DNA of 64,000 bases from Deltaproteobacteria bacterium HGW-Deltaproteobacteria-6 (GTDB lineage: Bacteria; Desulfobacterota; Syntrophia; Syntrophales; Smithellaceae), in assembly GCA_002840435.1 (NCBI GenBank), contig PHAT01000001.1, positions 242,300 to 306,299 on the forward strand, given 5' to 3'. Under the pieces are notes generated by a model. It was given only the letters and a program-made list of their open reading frames with translations, searched no databases and was not told the origin of the DNA. Each line of letters starts with the position of its first letter. Position 1 is the stretch's first letter. A program made the translations under genes and the position numbers. Shown in pieces: positions 32,548 to 41,779 of this stretch.

Positions 32548-34481
32548 CGACTGCAATCCGCTTGATCCGGTCCCTGCTGATCGCCGCATCCTGTTTAGGG
32601 TTTTTAGGCTGTTCGATGATTCGTCCCGCTCTGATTACGGATATGAAGGACCGTATCTGCAACCGAAGCGGTGATCTCAAGGTGGTTAAGGCTGTCGAAG
32701 CCATCCTCCTTCCCGTGAATCAGGGCATTATCGAGGGCAGCAACTGGACGTTCGATAAGAAAGGGCACGCCTTTCTGGAGGTGCAAGTCAGAACGGTCGC
32801 TGCCGGCGACTATGAAATCGCTCTGGATTTTCACGAACCGTTTGATGATCTTCGACTGCATGCGTTCCTCGGGTTTGTAGGCGCAGGCCGAAAGGAGTCA
32901 TTCCGGATTGGTCCCTTGCCTTATGAATTTCCCGTACCCAGTTTTGCAGAAGTCTCCCTGCTTCTGATGAAGAAAGACGCCGGCGGCAAAGCGTTGCTCA
33001 TCGACGAAGTGGACACTTATTTTCTCCTGGATGCCGACCGGGTCAATGATGCGGCTCTGAAGGGACTGCATACCAACGGTCTTAAAGCCCAGGCATTGCT
33101 CGACCGGTATGCCCCCATCCTGAAAACGGATATTACCACCAATCCGAACACCGGTATTGTTTATTATGATTTGCCCCCCAAGAACATCGCTGCCATCCTT
33201 TCCGGTCCGCCGGGATCAGACGGCAAGGACCAGGCAATGATCAAAAGTGATCTTTGGAAAGATCAGGTGTTGATGGAATTGCCGACCTCCGCCAACCGCC
33301 GGGAATTTAACGGCCGTAAGGACGACTATTTTATCGATCTTCCTCAGCCCTTTGACAGCATCGCTCACCCCTGGCGAGACATCGTCGACCGTTATCCCAA
33401 CGCTATTTATGGACGGATCGTCAGGACTCCGCTTAACTGGGAAGGTGTCCTGCATAATGATGCCGTTGTTCTTCAGTACTGGATGCCCTATTACGTCAAT
33501 CACTTGTCCATGTTGAAAACCGATCTTCTGGGCCGAAACTGGATATGGAATGCGGGCAACTATCACGAGGGCGAGGCGGAAAATATCGCTGTCATTCTGA
33601 TTCCGGGGCCTCATGGGCTCGAACCGCTGGGCGCGGCGTACGCCAAACATTTCAAGGGGACGGCCGAACCCTGGGTGAATGTGAGAAAACATGCACCGGA
33701 TGGGATTCCCACGACGCATCCCGTCGTTTACGTGGCCAACGGATCCCATGCCTCATTCTTTTCTCCCGACCCCGGTGAAGCGACAGGTGGAAGCGGTGTT
33801 GATGCTTCCATGCACGGCGGCGGAGGGTTCTGGTATGATGCCAGAGATTTAGGCCAGGTCAGGATGATGCCGCGTTTCAACGAAATAAAATTCGGGGATG
33901 AGTATGATTTCCTGCTTTTCACGGGGCGGTTCGGCGCATCATACATTAAGGGAGCGGTAAACCAGTTTAACCGCAGTCCCTACATGTTCCCCTATACGTT
34001 CTATCCGAAGTTTTCGATTACCGGGAACTGGGTTGCGGGTTCCGGCATCAATCGGTGGATAGACCCGGCCTCGGAAATCCAATATCAGGCGAAAATTTCC
34101 TCGAAACTCGAATACGACCATCGAAGGGTACCGTTCCGGTTTGATACCAGCCGTGTCCGTGTCAAAAAAGAAGCGGATCGGATCCGCATCGAGGATTTGG
34201 GATTCGTCTTCGAAAGGGAAGGCGCGTCCCCGGCGGGAATGATAGCAGTTTTATTCCGGGATCAAACAGGAAAGCTCCGGAAGCTGACCGACTTTAAAGC
34301 GGGGGCTAAGCCGCCTTCACCGGTTGATATACCCGCAGATGCAGTATCTAATGAAATGGTCGAACTCGTCGCCTGCGACATCGTGGTTCCGCCGTCACCC
34401 AAGCCGCCTCTGGCGAAGGAGCGTCATCAGGGCATGTTCGAGTCCTTTCTTATGACAACCGTAACTCTTGCGATCCCGTAG
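32544..34481 (+). CDS. Vps62-related lipoprotein
   Basis: 645 residues with a lipoprotein signal (lipobox LGC near residue 23). The start is the GTG at 32544 overlapping the previous stop. The N-terminal 170 residues form a beta-rich part with no family I can name. From about 300 the sequence resembles the Vps62/DUF946 and necrosis-inducing-protein group: VLQYWMPYYVN, NYHEGEAENIAVIL and HPVVYVANGSHASFF with a run of histidine and acidic residues typical of its metal site. A short hydrophilic C-terminal region follows. The biological role is unknown; an envelope enzyme or binding protein is likely. It is co-translated with the ZinT-like gene. Confidence 0.65.
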   Translation: MTTAIRLIRSLLIAASCLGFLGCSMIRPALITDMKDRICNRSGDLKVVKAVEAILLPVNQGIIEGSNWTFDKKGHAFLEVQVRTVAAGDYEIALDFHEPFDDLRLHAFLGFVGAGRKESFRIGPLPYEFPVPSFAEVSLLLMKKDAGGKALLIDEVDTYFLLDADRVNDAALKGLHTNGLKAQALLDRYAPILKTDITTNPNTGIVYYDLPPKNIAAILSGPPGSDGKDQAMIKSDLWKDQVLMELPTSANRREFNGRKDDYFIDLPQPFDSIAHPWRDIVDRYPNAIYGRIVRTPLNWEGVLHNDAVVLQYWMPYYVNHLSMLKTDLLGRNWIWNAGNYHEGEAENIAVILIPGPHGLEPLGAAYAKHFKGTAEPWVNVRKHAPDGIPTTHPVVYVANGSHASFFSPDPGEATGGSGVDASMHGGGGFWYDARDLGQVRMMPRFNEIKFGDEYDFLLFTGRFGASYIKGAVNQFNRSPYMFPYTFYPKFSITGNWVAGSGINRWIDPASEIQYQAKISSKLEYDHRRVPFRFDTSRVRVKKEADRIRIEDLGFVFEREGASPAGMIAVLFRDQTGKLRKLTDFKAGAKPPSPVDIPADAVSNEMVELVACDIVVPPSPKPPLAKERHQGMFESFLMTTVTLAIP

Positions 34482-34559
34482 ATGCCGGAAGGACGCGAAG
34501 CGATGTGAGCCGATATCGTGCGGCGGTGATTCCGTCAGACGGGCTTCGAGGCAGATTAC

Positions 34560-36116
34560 TTATACGCTTCCGATTATATCATAAACCCGGCCGTCTTTGA
34601 TGACCTGCTGCGGCAAGCGGCAGGCCTCGATCTTTTCCAGCGGATTTTCTTTCAGCACCACCATATCCGCAAATTTCCCTTTTTCAATCGTCCCGATTTT
34701 ATCCGCCATCTGCAGGATCCGGGCATTATTAATCGTGGCGCACCGCAATACGTCCTTGTTGCTGAAGCCTACGCGCGCCAGCATCTCCATTTCCCGCCAG
34801 AGAGTTCCGTGATACATGAACGGCACCCCCGAATCCGTGCCGCAGCCGATCAACACGCCCGCCTGCTTCATCTTTAAAAGATTTTCCGGCCCCCGAAGCA
34901 GAATATTAAAATATATTTCCGGGCGGGGTAAAAATACTCCCTTCGAATATAAATTTTCGCAGCCGACCTTTTGATAATTTTTCAGAGAGGCCATGTTGGC
35001 CTGATGAATCGACGGCTCAATATCATCGCTTCGTTGTGAATTCAGATATTGACGGCGGATGGCCATTTCACCGGCTATAAAGTCCGTACGATACTGCGGG
35101 GGGAGCGTCCTGTATGCTTCCTCGGCGGCCAGCATCTGCGCAATAATCATCGTGGGAACAATTGCGATTTTCTTTTGAGCCATTTTCAGGACTTCCTCAT
35201 CGGAAAGCCGGGCATCCGCAATCGAATGTTCCATCGAATTGAGTCCGTAGCTGAGCGCGCGGTCAAAACCAAACTTTGTGTGAATGTGTCCGGCTGTCGG
35301 CAGATGATGCTCCCGGGCAAATTTCATAATCACGCCTAGATGCTCGTCGGAATAGACAGGAATATCCGAAAGCCCGCACATCAACGATTGATTATCCATG
35401 GTCAGCTTGATAAATGACGCACCGCCGCCGCTGTTTTGCTTCATCCTCTCTTCCAGTTCACGGGTATCTTTAAACCATAAACAGGGATTGCCGGTAAAAG
35501 CCATGGCAACACCTGAGAAGATCGAGATATCCGCAGGATCAATGTCCGGATGACCGCCCTGAATATTGGTAAATGCGTTACAATAGACGACCCGCGGTCC
35601 CGCGATATCGCCTTTAGCGATCATCGTGAGGCCATCCTGAAGCAGTTTGGGCATCGCCCCCATATCCCGGATGGTCGTCACACCGTGAGTGAATTGTTGA
35701 ATGAAATTTCTTTTGAACTGCCGAAGCGTTGTGAAAACGCCGAAAACATTTAACTGTGATTCGCAGGTCAACGTGGCATGGCAATGAGCATCAATCAGTC
35801 CCGGCATCAGATATTGATTTTTCAGATCAAGGGACACTCCCCCTTGCTCCGGAGCCGGCAGCCCATCGGTTATCGCATCTATCGTGCCCCGGCGGACTAC
35901 CACTGTTTTGTCCTTCTGAACAACACCCTGAACAACGTCGATGATATTACAATGGGTAAGATACAAAGCGTTGTTATCTGACGCTGCCGTTGGTTTATAT
36001 GCGGGCAGTGTGTCACACAAAACGTCACAGGGAAAAGCAAAATACAGGCCGGTTGCTATTCCCGCCTTCAGAACTTGCCGTCTGTTCATTAAACCGGATT
36101 TATTTTTCTTTTCCAC
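34560..36116 (-). CDS. Tat-exported amidohydrolase (imidazolonepropionase-like)
   Basis: 518 residues. A twin-arginine signal (MNRRQVLKAGIATGLYF) suggests export of a folded metalloenzyme. Amidohydrolase motifs: GLIDAHCHATL (metal HxH), a lysine in FIKLTMDN, AGHIHT and the terminal GTDSGVPF aspartate. The C-terminal IGTIEKGKFADMVVLKENPLE is the standard ending of the imidazolonepropionase/prolidase-like branch. The substrate is unknown; exported members often hydrolyse dipeptides. The start is GTG at 36114-36116, with GAGG 12 bases upstream. It is transcribed alone. Confidence 0.87.
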   Translation of the reverse strand: MEKKNKSGLMNRRQVLKAGIATGLYFAFPCDVLCDTLPAYKPTAASDNNALYLTHCNIIDVVQGVVQKDKTVVVRRGTIDAITDGLPAPEQGGVSLDLKNQYLMPGLIDAHCHATLTCESQLNVFGVFTTLRQFKRNFIQQFTHGVTTIRDMGAMPKLLQDGLTMIAKGDIAGPRVVYCNAFTNIQGGHPDIDPADISIFSGVAMAFTGNPCLWFKDTRELEERMKQNSGGGASFIKLTMDNQSLMCGLSDIPVYSDEHLGVIMKFAREHHLPTAGHIHTKFGFDRALSYGLNSMEHSIADARLSDEEVLKMAQKKIAIVPTMIIAQMLAAEEAYRTLPPQYRTDFIAGEMAIRRQYLNSQRSDDIEPSIHQANMASLKNYQKVGCENLYSKGVFLPRPEIYFNILLRGPENLLKMKQAGVLIGCGTDSGVPFMYHGTLWREMEMLARVGFSNKDVLRCATINNARILQMADKIGTIEKGKFADMVVLKENPLEKIEACRLPQQVIKDGRVYDIIGSV

Positions 36117-36312
36117 GATATCACGTTGCCTCTTTGTGTTTTTCTCGTGTTCATTGATTGCGTGGTTGCTATTGTATACTTATCTGGATACTTTTTGAAG
36201 TGTTCATTAACCTGAGAGACGTTCAAACCTTCCCCGCACTTATTGTATCAACATGAAAACTTAAGATCGTCCTTCCTGTTTCCGTGTTTAACGGACACGC
36301 CTGTACAATAAA

Positions 36313-36348
36313 AAGAGAGCTCTTCCCTTGGCAGGAAAGAGCTCTCTT
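36313..36348 (-). terminator. Terminator after the Tat flavoprotein
   Basis: AAGAGAGCTCTT (36313-36324) pairs with AAGAGCTCTCTT (36337-36348). On the minus strand the stem is followed by TTTTTATTG, a good Rho-independent tail, 18 bases past the flavoprotein stop. Confidence 0.85.
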
Positions 36349-36365
36349 GCTTAAAAAAATTTAAA

Positions 36366-37916
36366 CTAGCTCCAGCTTTTCTCTTTTACCGCGTTTTGTC
36401 CGGCAACACGTCCGAATACCAGACAATCGATTGTGGCGCAGCTGCCGAGGCGCACTGCACCATGTACACCACCCGTGAGTTCTCCCGCCGCGTACAGTCC
36501 GGGGATAGGCTGATCCGTCATCACGTCCAGCGCCTGCGCTTGCGCATTAATATTGACGCCGCCCATGCAGTGATGAACTTTTGGCATCAGCCGCATGGCG
36601 TAGAAAGGCGCCGTCCCAATAGGTTTGGCGTCTTTCCAGAGATAGCGTCCCCAGGCTTCATCTTTGCCTTTGACCAGCGCTTCATTGTATTTATTGATTT
36701 CTTCCATCATGGGGCCGAAGGGAACGTTATAGGCCGCCGCCATTGCTTCCAGTGTATCGTACTTCTTGACGATGCCTCTTTCCATGAACTTGGGGATGGC
36801 GTCTTTCTGCAGCCGGGTGCCGTTTTCATCGCAAAAGGCAAGGCATTTATTGCCTGCCTTGAGAATGGCGTCGGCACGGACCTTGCGGTCAGCCAGTTCA
36901 TTAACGAAACGTCGGCCGGTTTTGGTATCGATCCACAGACCGTATATTGCCGCGCAGCCCTGGCCGAAGAAGGCCGCGAGCCCGAAACCTTTTTCATCCG
37001 GGCTGCCCCAGGGCCCGAGTTGAATCCAAGAAAGCTGCAACGGAGTGCAGCCGATGCGCAGGGATTCGCGAAGCGCTTCGGAGGTTGCACCCGGCTGATT
37101 GGTTGTATCCACGTCAGCCGTCAGGCGGGGGTCCTGAATCGTCCGGAAATTAACGTCGGCGCCGAAGCCGCCTGTCGCCATGATGACCGCTTTCTTGGCT
37201 TTAATGTTCTTGATCTTTCCACTGTCTTTTTTCGGGAAAACATATTTATCACGAATTTGAACGCCTTTGACCCGCCCATCCGCATCACGATAAATCTGAG
37301 TTAGATAACTTTGTAATCTCGGCACCACGCCCAGACCTTTTAACTTGGCCAGTTGCGCCGTTACGATTGCCGATCCGCTCTGATTGTATGTACTGTACAT
37401 CCGCGGAACGGAGTGTCCCCCTTCCTGACTGACCCGGTCCTTGTATTTGACGCCCAGATCGTCAATGGTCCACATCACTGTTTCCACCGATCGGTCAGCT
37501 ACCATTTTGGCCAATTCGACATGGTTTAAGTTCAGCCCGGCTGTCAGCATGTCCTTGAGCAGGAGTTCCGGTGAATCTTTGATTCCCTGCTTAGCCTGCA
37601 GGGGCGAGCCTGCCGCCGCGACTACACCGCCATTAACAATCGAATTGCCGCCGGCCGTGCGCATTTTTTCTAAAACAACCACGGACGCCCCGGCTTTTTT
37701 TGCTTCTAAAGCTGCGGCCAGTGCGGCAAAACCACTGCCGACGATGACCACGTCATAGGTCTCGTCCCATTTCTTCGGGATGGCCGCCGCTTCGGCGGTC
37801 CAGGGCATCATGGTCATTCCGCCCGTGGCCAGTCCCGCGGCTGCGGCCGTGGCGCCTGCTGTTTTTAAAAAATTCCTTCTGGTTAATGCTTTTGAATCCT
37901 TTTCTTTTTCTGCCAT
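36366..37916 (-). CDS. Tat-exported FAD-dependent fumarate reductase-like flavoprotein
   Basis: 516 residues. A Tat signal (LTRRNFLKTAGATAAAAGLA) is followed by the FAD Rossmann motif (VVIVGSGFAALAAALEAKKAG, VVLEKMRTAGGNS). The catalytic half matches the soluble fumarate reductase/urocanate reductase group: GRRFVNELADRKVRADA with the proton-donor arginine position, VHHCMGGVNI near 440, and the FAD-binding GLYAAGELTGGVHGAVRLGS. It lacks an attached heme or FMN domain. It probably reduces an enoate outside the cytoplasm as an electron sink. A small protein is encoded just upstream, and a sigma-54 activator lies beyond it in the opposite direction. Confidence 0.88.
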   Translation of the reverse strand: MAEKEKDSKALTRRNFLKTAGATAAAAGLATGGMTMMPWTAEAAAIPKKWDETYDVVIVGSGFAALAAALEAKKAGASVVVLEKMRTAGGNSIVNGGVVAAAGSPLQAKQGIKDSPELLLKDMLTAGLNLNHVELAKMVADRSVETVMWTIDDLGVKYKDRVSQEGGHSVPRMYSTYNQSGSAIVTAQLAKLKGLGVVPRLQSYLTQIYRDADGRVKGVQIRDKYVFPKKDSGKIKNIKAKKAVIMATGGFGADVNFRTIQDPRLTADVDTTNQPGATSEALRESLRIGCTPLQLSWIQLGPWGSPDEKGFGLAAFFGQGCAAIYGLWIDTKTGRRFVNELADRKVRADAILKAGNKCLAFCDENGTRLQKDAIPKFMERGIVKKYDTLEAMAAAYNVPFGPMMEEINKYNEALVKGKDEAWGRYLWKDAKPIGTAPFYAMRLMPKVHHCMGGVNINAQAQALDVMTDQPIPGLYAAGELTGGVHGAVRLGSCATIDCLVFGRVAGQNAVKEKSWS

Positions 37917-37996
37917 AATATTCTCCTTTTTGATGTTGATTCGTTGTTAATCAATAAAGATCTGTCGGACGGCGCTTCAGAAAAAACTCCGTCTCT

Positions 37997-38326
37997 TCAA
38001 TGCCGACCTTTTTCTGCCTTTCCTCTCTCCACCATTACGGTGCGGTCCAGAAGTCCGAACGGTTTAAGTCCTTCGAGAATGAGTGTGGCAGTATCGCTTC
38101 CCTGTATGGGAACAGATGCCGTATCCCAATCAAGGATCAAACTAAAGCCGCCCGGTTGTGCCTGGTGACAATACGCTACTGCCGATTTCAGCCCTTTCTT
38201 ATCATGAACGGAATCGGCAATTTCCAGAAGCACGCTCATGACTTCTTTTTCCCTTCGTGGTTGAGTCCTCAACCTTATCTCTTCCAGCCATTTCATACTC
38301 TTAAAGCGAAGCATGCCGTATGCCAT
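37997..38326 (-). CDS. Small unknown protein upstream of the Tat flavoprotein
   Basis: 109 residues from the ATG at 38324-38326; AAGG is 11 bases upstream and a GTG at 38338 is an alternative. It is not recognised with confidence. The layout WLEEIRLRTQPRREKEVMSVL, YCHQAQPGGFSLILDWDT and a final short strand-helix resembles dimeric alpha-beta barrel (antibiotic biosynthesis monooxygenase-like) proteins. It sits 80 bases before the flavoprotein on the same strand and shares the divergent control region with the sigma-54 activator, so it is probably part of the regulated operon. Confidence 0.65.
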   Translation of the reverse strand: MAYGMLRFKSMKWLEEIRLRTQPRREKEVMSVLLEIADSVHDKKGLKSAVAYCHQAQPGGFSLILDWDTASVPIQGSDTATLILEGLKPFGLLDRTVMVERGKAEKGRH

Positions 38327-38373
38327 AAAAAATAACACCTTAAATCAATAGTTTAAAATAGTGCACTGGTGTT

Positions 38374-38440
38374 AATTATCACATATGACAAAAACAATTT
38401 GTCTTATGTGATAATTGTATGTAGAATGCCGTATACGACA
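38374..38440. promoter_or_regulatory. Three dyad operator sites between divergent genes
   Basis: TATCACATATGACA (38377-38390), TGTCTTATGTGATA (38400-38413) and TGCCGTATACGACA (38427-38440) are each imperfect palindromes of one pattern, TGTC-N-TAT-N2-G-N-CA-like. Sites one and two also form a 19-bp inverted repeat (38374-38392 and 38398-38416, one mismatch). Centres are 23 and 27 bases apart. They fit binding sites for the adjacent sigma-54 activator or a partner. Confidence 0.7.
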
Positions 38441-38457
38441 ATTGGGAAGAAAGATAA

Positions 38458-39987
38458 ATGATGATTGATGAAAATGAATTTTTCCGGGATGTCTCTGTTC
38501 GAATTTGCGGGAGCCTGGAAATTGATAAAGCATTGCTTAAGTGCTTCGAATATGTAAGCCGCGTTTTGCCTGTAGATGAATTAATCATCACGATATATGA
38601 CCCGGAAATAAAATGCATTAAGAATGTCGCGACAGTTGATTCGCAGGGCGCACATCTCACCTCGGAAGAAATCCCGCTCGCGCCTTTGCTGCCTCATGAG
38701 ATTCAGGATACCGAACGGTTTCCGCGGATCAGGAAATTGGATAATGCCTTCAGTGATCCCATTATCCGCCGTTTAGCGGAAAGCCGGGGATGGCCGCCTT
38801 CTTCAGTGCTGGTCAATCGCCTGATGATAGAAGGGAAATATGTGGGATCTTTTCTTGCTGTTGTCCAGGGTGAGAGAAAATACAGCGATGAAGATTTAAG
38901 GGTATGGGCCCTGGTGAACGAGCCGGCAGCGATTGCACTTGCCAATCACTTACAGTATCGAGAAGTGATCAGAGTCAAGGACCTTCTCGCGGATGACAAA
39001 CGTTATCTCCAGAATGAATTAAAGAGGGGAATCGGGGGGACACTGGTCGGGGCTGATTTCGGCCTGAGGGAGGTCATGGAGAAAGTGCACCGGGTCGCTC
39101 CTCTATTGAGTCCTGTGCTTCTTGTGGGAGAAACCGGCACAGGGAAGGAAGTTATCGCAAATGCCATTCATGAACTTTCGCATCGCAGTAACGGACCACT
39201 GATCAAAGTCAACTGCGGGGCCATTCCGGAGACGCTCATCGACAGCGAACTATTCGGACACGAAAAAGGAGCCTTTACGGGGGCGATTGCCCAAAAGCGC
39301 GGCCGTTTTGAGCGTGCTGACGGCGGTACGATATTTCTGGATGAGATTTCTGAACTTCCACAGCAGGTGCAGGTCCGCCTCCTGCGCGTGCTGCAGGAAA
39401 AGGAAATCGAGCGTGTCGGCGGCCAGGAAACCATTAAGGTCAATGTGCGGGTCATATCGGCCACGCACACGGATCTGCAAAGCCTGGTAAACTCGGGGCA
39501 GTTCCGGGAAGATCTCTATTTCCGTTTGAACATATTTCCGATAACCGTACCGCCGCTGCGTGAAAGAAAAAACGATATACCGCTCCTGGTTCATCATTTT
39601 ATTCAAAAGAAAGCACAGGAGATGGCACTGTCCGACATTCCGGATCTCTCGCCGGGCGAAATAGATCGATTGATGCAATATGAATGGCCCGGCAATGTGC
39701 GTGAACTTGAAAATGCGGTGGAAAGAGCGATCATTTTATCCAAGAATAATTATCTGACGTTCGGCAATATTATCAACTGCAAAGCTCCGCTAAACAGACC
39801 GATCATGGAGGATATCCGGGAAACCGAGAGGCTCGATGTAATGGAAGCCCGCTACATTGAAGCCGTTCTGGATAGGGCAGGAGGCCGGGTCAATGGAGAA
39901 GGAGGCGCCGCTGAATTGCTCGGCATTAATCCAAGCACACTTCGGCACCGGATGAGAAAACTGGGGATCCCGTTCGGCCGGAAGTGA
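38458..39987 (+). CDS. Sigma-54-dependent activator with GAF sensor
   Basis: 509 residues. An N-terminal GAF-type sensor (about 10-170) is followed by the AAA+ domain (about 200-430) with GETGTGKEVIA (Walker A), GAFTGA for sigma-54 contact, GGTIFLDEISELP (Walker B) and WPGNVRELENAVER. A Fis-type helix-turn-helix ends the chain (GAAELLGINPSTLRHRMRKLG). It resembles FhlA/NorR-type activators without a receiver domain, so a small molecule bound by GAF probably controls it. Three dyads lie just upstream, between it and the small-protein and flavoprotein genes, its likely targets. I did not find a clear -24/-12 promoter there. Confidence 0.93.
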   Translation: MMIDENEFFRDVSVRICGSLEIDKALLKCFEYVSRVLPVDELIITIYDPEIKCIKNVATVDSQGAHLTSEEIPLAPLLPHEIQDTERFPRIRKLDNAFSDPIIRRLAESRGWPPSSVLVNRLMIEGKYVGSFLAVVQGERKYSDEDLRVWALVNEPAAIALANHLQYREVIRVKDLLADDKRYLQNELKRGIGGTLVGADFGLREVMEKVHRVAPLLSPVLLVGETGTGKEVIANAIHELSHRSNGPLIKVNCGAIPETLIDSELFGHEKGAFTGAIAQKRGRFERADGGTIFLDEISELPQQVQVRLLRVLQEKEIERVGGQETIKVNVRVISATHTDLQSLVNSGQFREDLYFRLNIFPITVPPLRERKNDIPLLVHHFIQKKAQEMALSDIPDLSPGEIDRLMQYEWPGNVRELENAVERAIILSKNNYLTFGNIINCKAPLNRPIMEDIRETERLDVMEARYIEAVLDRAGGRVNGEGGAAELLGINPSTLRHRMRKLGIPFGRK

Positions 39988-40166
39988 AAGCCGGGATGTC
40001 AGTTCAGATAATTGGCAAAGCAGCCTGGCATGAGCATTTCCGGCGCCGGCAATACATTGGAATGAGGGGCGCTGACAAAATCCGCGAAAATAAATTTCGT
40101 TTGATTGAATGATTTATTATTTTGCCAGTGTTCCCTCTGATACCCGTCTCGGTTTAGATCCGTTTG

Positions 40167-40469
40167 CTAGAGTGCGTGGCAAACCGTGCATTCCAATTTG
40201 GTCTTTTCGCCCTGGTGGACTTTGTGAATTTGCGTCGAAAACTTTGTTGCTTCAGTTCTGGAGGCATCAGGAGCATGGCAGGATAAGCAGGGAGCTCCTT
40301 TACCGGCATCCGGATGCTTTTTGGGCATGATGGTGCCGTAGTCCTTGTGACATGTAGCGCATGCATTGTCCTTCAATGGCGGTCCCCCGGCTTTAACAAT
40401 TGTGACGTACATGGTGCATATCAATAAAAGCCCACAAGTATAAATAGCTAATTTTTTCCAAACATCCAT
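40167..40469 (-). CDS. Small triheme c-type cytochrome
   Basis: 100 residues with an N-terminal hydrophobic signal or anchor (KLAIYTCGLLLICTMYVTIV). Three heme-binding CxxCH motifs follow (CATCH, CLSCH, CTVCH) with spare histidines (KKHPDAG, IHKVHQG) that could serve as distal ligands, as in cytochrome c3/c7-like domains. It would carry electrons in the periplasm. GGAG lies nine bases before the ATG. It is downstream of the beta-propeller gene and, with the decaheme and porin genes on the other side, completes a possible electron route. Confidence 0.85.
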   Translation of the reverse strand: MDVWKKLAIYTCGLLLICTMYVTIVKAGGPPLKDNACATCHKDYGTIMPKKHPDAGKGAPCLSCHAPDASRTEATKFSTQIHKVHQGEKTKLECTVCHAL

Positions 40470-40510
40470 AATATTTATTCTCCTTTGTTATTTTTCGGTT
40501 GTGAAGATAA

Positions 40511-40544
40511 AAGGGCTAAAGGAGACCGTACAACCTTTACCCTT
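40511..40544. terminator. Hairpin between propeller and triheme genes
   Basis: AAGGGCTAAAGG (40511-40522) pairs with CCTTTACCCTT (40534-40544) with one bulge. It lies 20 bases past the propeller stop and may attenuate readthrough into the cytochrome gene. Confidence 0.5.
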
Positions 40545-40563
40545 CTTCGGTTTGTAATTGAGT

Positions 40564-41631
40564 TTATTCCGAGCCGATGATCGCGGCAGGACCCAGTGGT
40601 TCATCGGAGGCAATCGTCATGATAAGCCTGTTTGATTTTGGATCAATGATTTTGATCCCCCGTCCCGCATCAGCTACAAATATTTTATTTGTAGAGCCGA
40701 CGATACCGGCCCTCAGGTGACAGGCATAGTCATGGTAGCCGGTATCAATTTCCGCAAGCAGCGTATCGGTTAATGGATCGATGACACTCACTGTACTCAC
40801 ACCGTTTGCGGCATAAACTTTTCCTCCGTATACAGCGAATGACTGAACATAAATCTCTCTGCCGGAAAGAATGATATTTCTAACGATGCGGTCTGATCGG
40901 GTGTCCAGAACGCCCGCGTTCCGGATGCCCCCGAGGTATATTTTCCCTTCACCGACGTTTTTAATTGCGATGGGGCCGTATGGGCTGATAGTGCTGAATT
41001 CAATTGCTTTGATGGGGGCGCCTGTTTTAAGATCCAGAACCGAAATGATTCCCGGCCTAGCCAAGCCTCCGGGAAATGGAAGGTAAATTTTGTCATTGGC
41101 GATTTCCATGGTCAGAGGATTATTCAGAGGCATCTGGCCGGGGGGGGTAAAGGATATGGAGCGTACAATCTTCAGGCTATCGGGATCGATCTCCTGTATG
41201 GTATTGCCATAACGGTTCACCATATAAACCCGTCCTTTGTATTCAAGCAGCCCTGAAGGAGTCAAGTCCGTTTTAATCGTAGCCACTACGGCATCGGAAC
41301 GGGAATCGATTACTTTAAGCTCGTTTTGTCCCGCCTTTGAAATTTCAGCGCCGGGAACCGTCATGAAAATGCGATTGCCTACCGCGATGACGTCATTTGC
41401 ATTAGGCGGCAGTACTTGTGCCAGAGCTGACGGGGTATAGATATCAATGGATTTGATCAGTTGATGACTGGCCAGATTATAAACCAGCAATTTGGATCCA
41501 TCCTGGGTTGAAATATAGGCTTTTGCGCCTTGGGCATAACATGTCGAGGTAGCGGAAAGAATTCCGGCCATCAAAAAGAAGAGAATAAAAGTGATTTTAA
41601 TGAAACGGGTGTTGCAGTTGCACTTCTCCAT
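40564..41631 (-). CDS. Secreted YncE-like beta-propeller
   Basis: 355 residues from the ATG at 41629-41631, with GAGG five bases upstream. A signal peptide (FILFFLMAGILSATSTCYAQ) is followed by about seven WD-like repeats with the YVTN-type pattern: AYISTQDGSKLLVYNLAS, NELKVIDSRSDAVVATI, TIQEIDPDSLKIVRSI, GIISVLDLKTGAPIKAI, STVSVIDPLTDTLLAEI, RGIKIIDPKSNRLIMTI. Such propellers act as binding or scaffold proteins in the periplasm or outside the cell. It is divergent from the decaheme-porin pair and upstream of the triheme gene, so a scaffold role for electron transfer is possible but unproven. Confidence 0.85.
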   Translation of the reverse strand: MEKCNCNTRFIKITFILFFLMAGILSATSTCYAQGAKAYISTQDGSKLLVYNLASHQLIKSIDIYTPSALAQVLPPNANDVIAVGNRIFMTVPGAEISKAGQNELKVIDSRSDAVVATIKTDLTPSGLLEYKGRVYMVNRYGNTIQEIDPDSLKIVRSISFTPPGQMPLNNPLTMEIANDKIYLPFPGGLARPGIISVLDLKTGAPIKAIEFSTISPYGPIAIKNVGEGKIYLGGIRNAGVLDTRSDRIVRNIILSGREIYVQSFAVYGGKVYAANGVSTVSVIDPLTDTLLAEIDTGYHDYACHLRAGIVGSTNKIFVADAGRGIKIIDPKSNRLIMTIASDEPLGPAAIIGSE

Positions 41632-41751
41632 GATAACCTCCATTCGCTGGTGGAGCGCCAAAAATATCCGGCGCATTGGTTTGGGGAAAAGCTGAACATC
41701 AGATGAACGACCAACAACACATACTCTAAATGGATAAATATCCATGCATAA

Positions 41752-41779
41752 AAAATAGTTAGAATTAAATGTTTGTCAA
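41752..41779 (-). promoter_or_regulatory. Promoter of the propeller gene
   Basis: On the minus strand TTGACA (41779-41774) and TATTTT (41757-41752) have a 16-base spacer, 120 bases before the propeller start. A TTGACA with a TATTTT at the same spacing is also found for the divergent decaheme gene. Confidence 0.5.
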
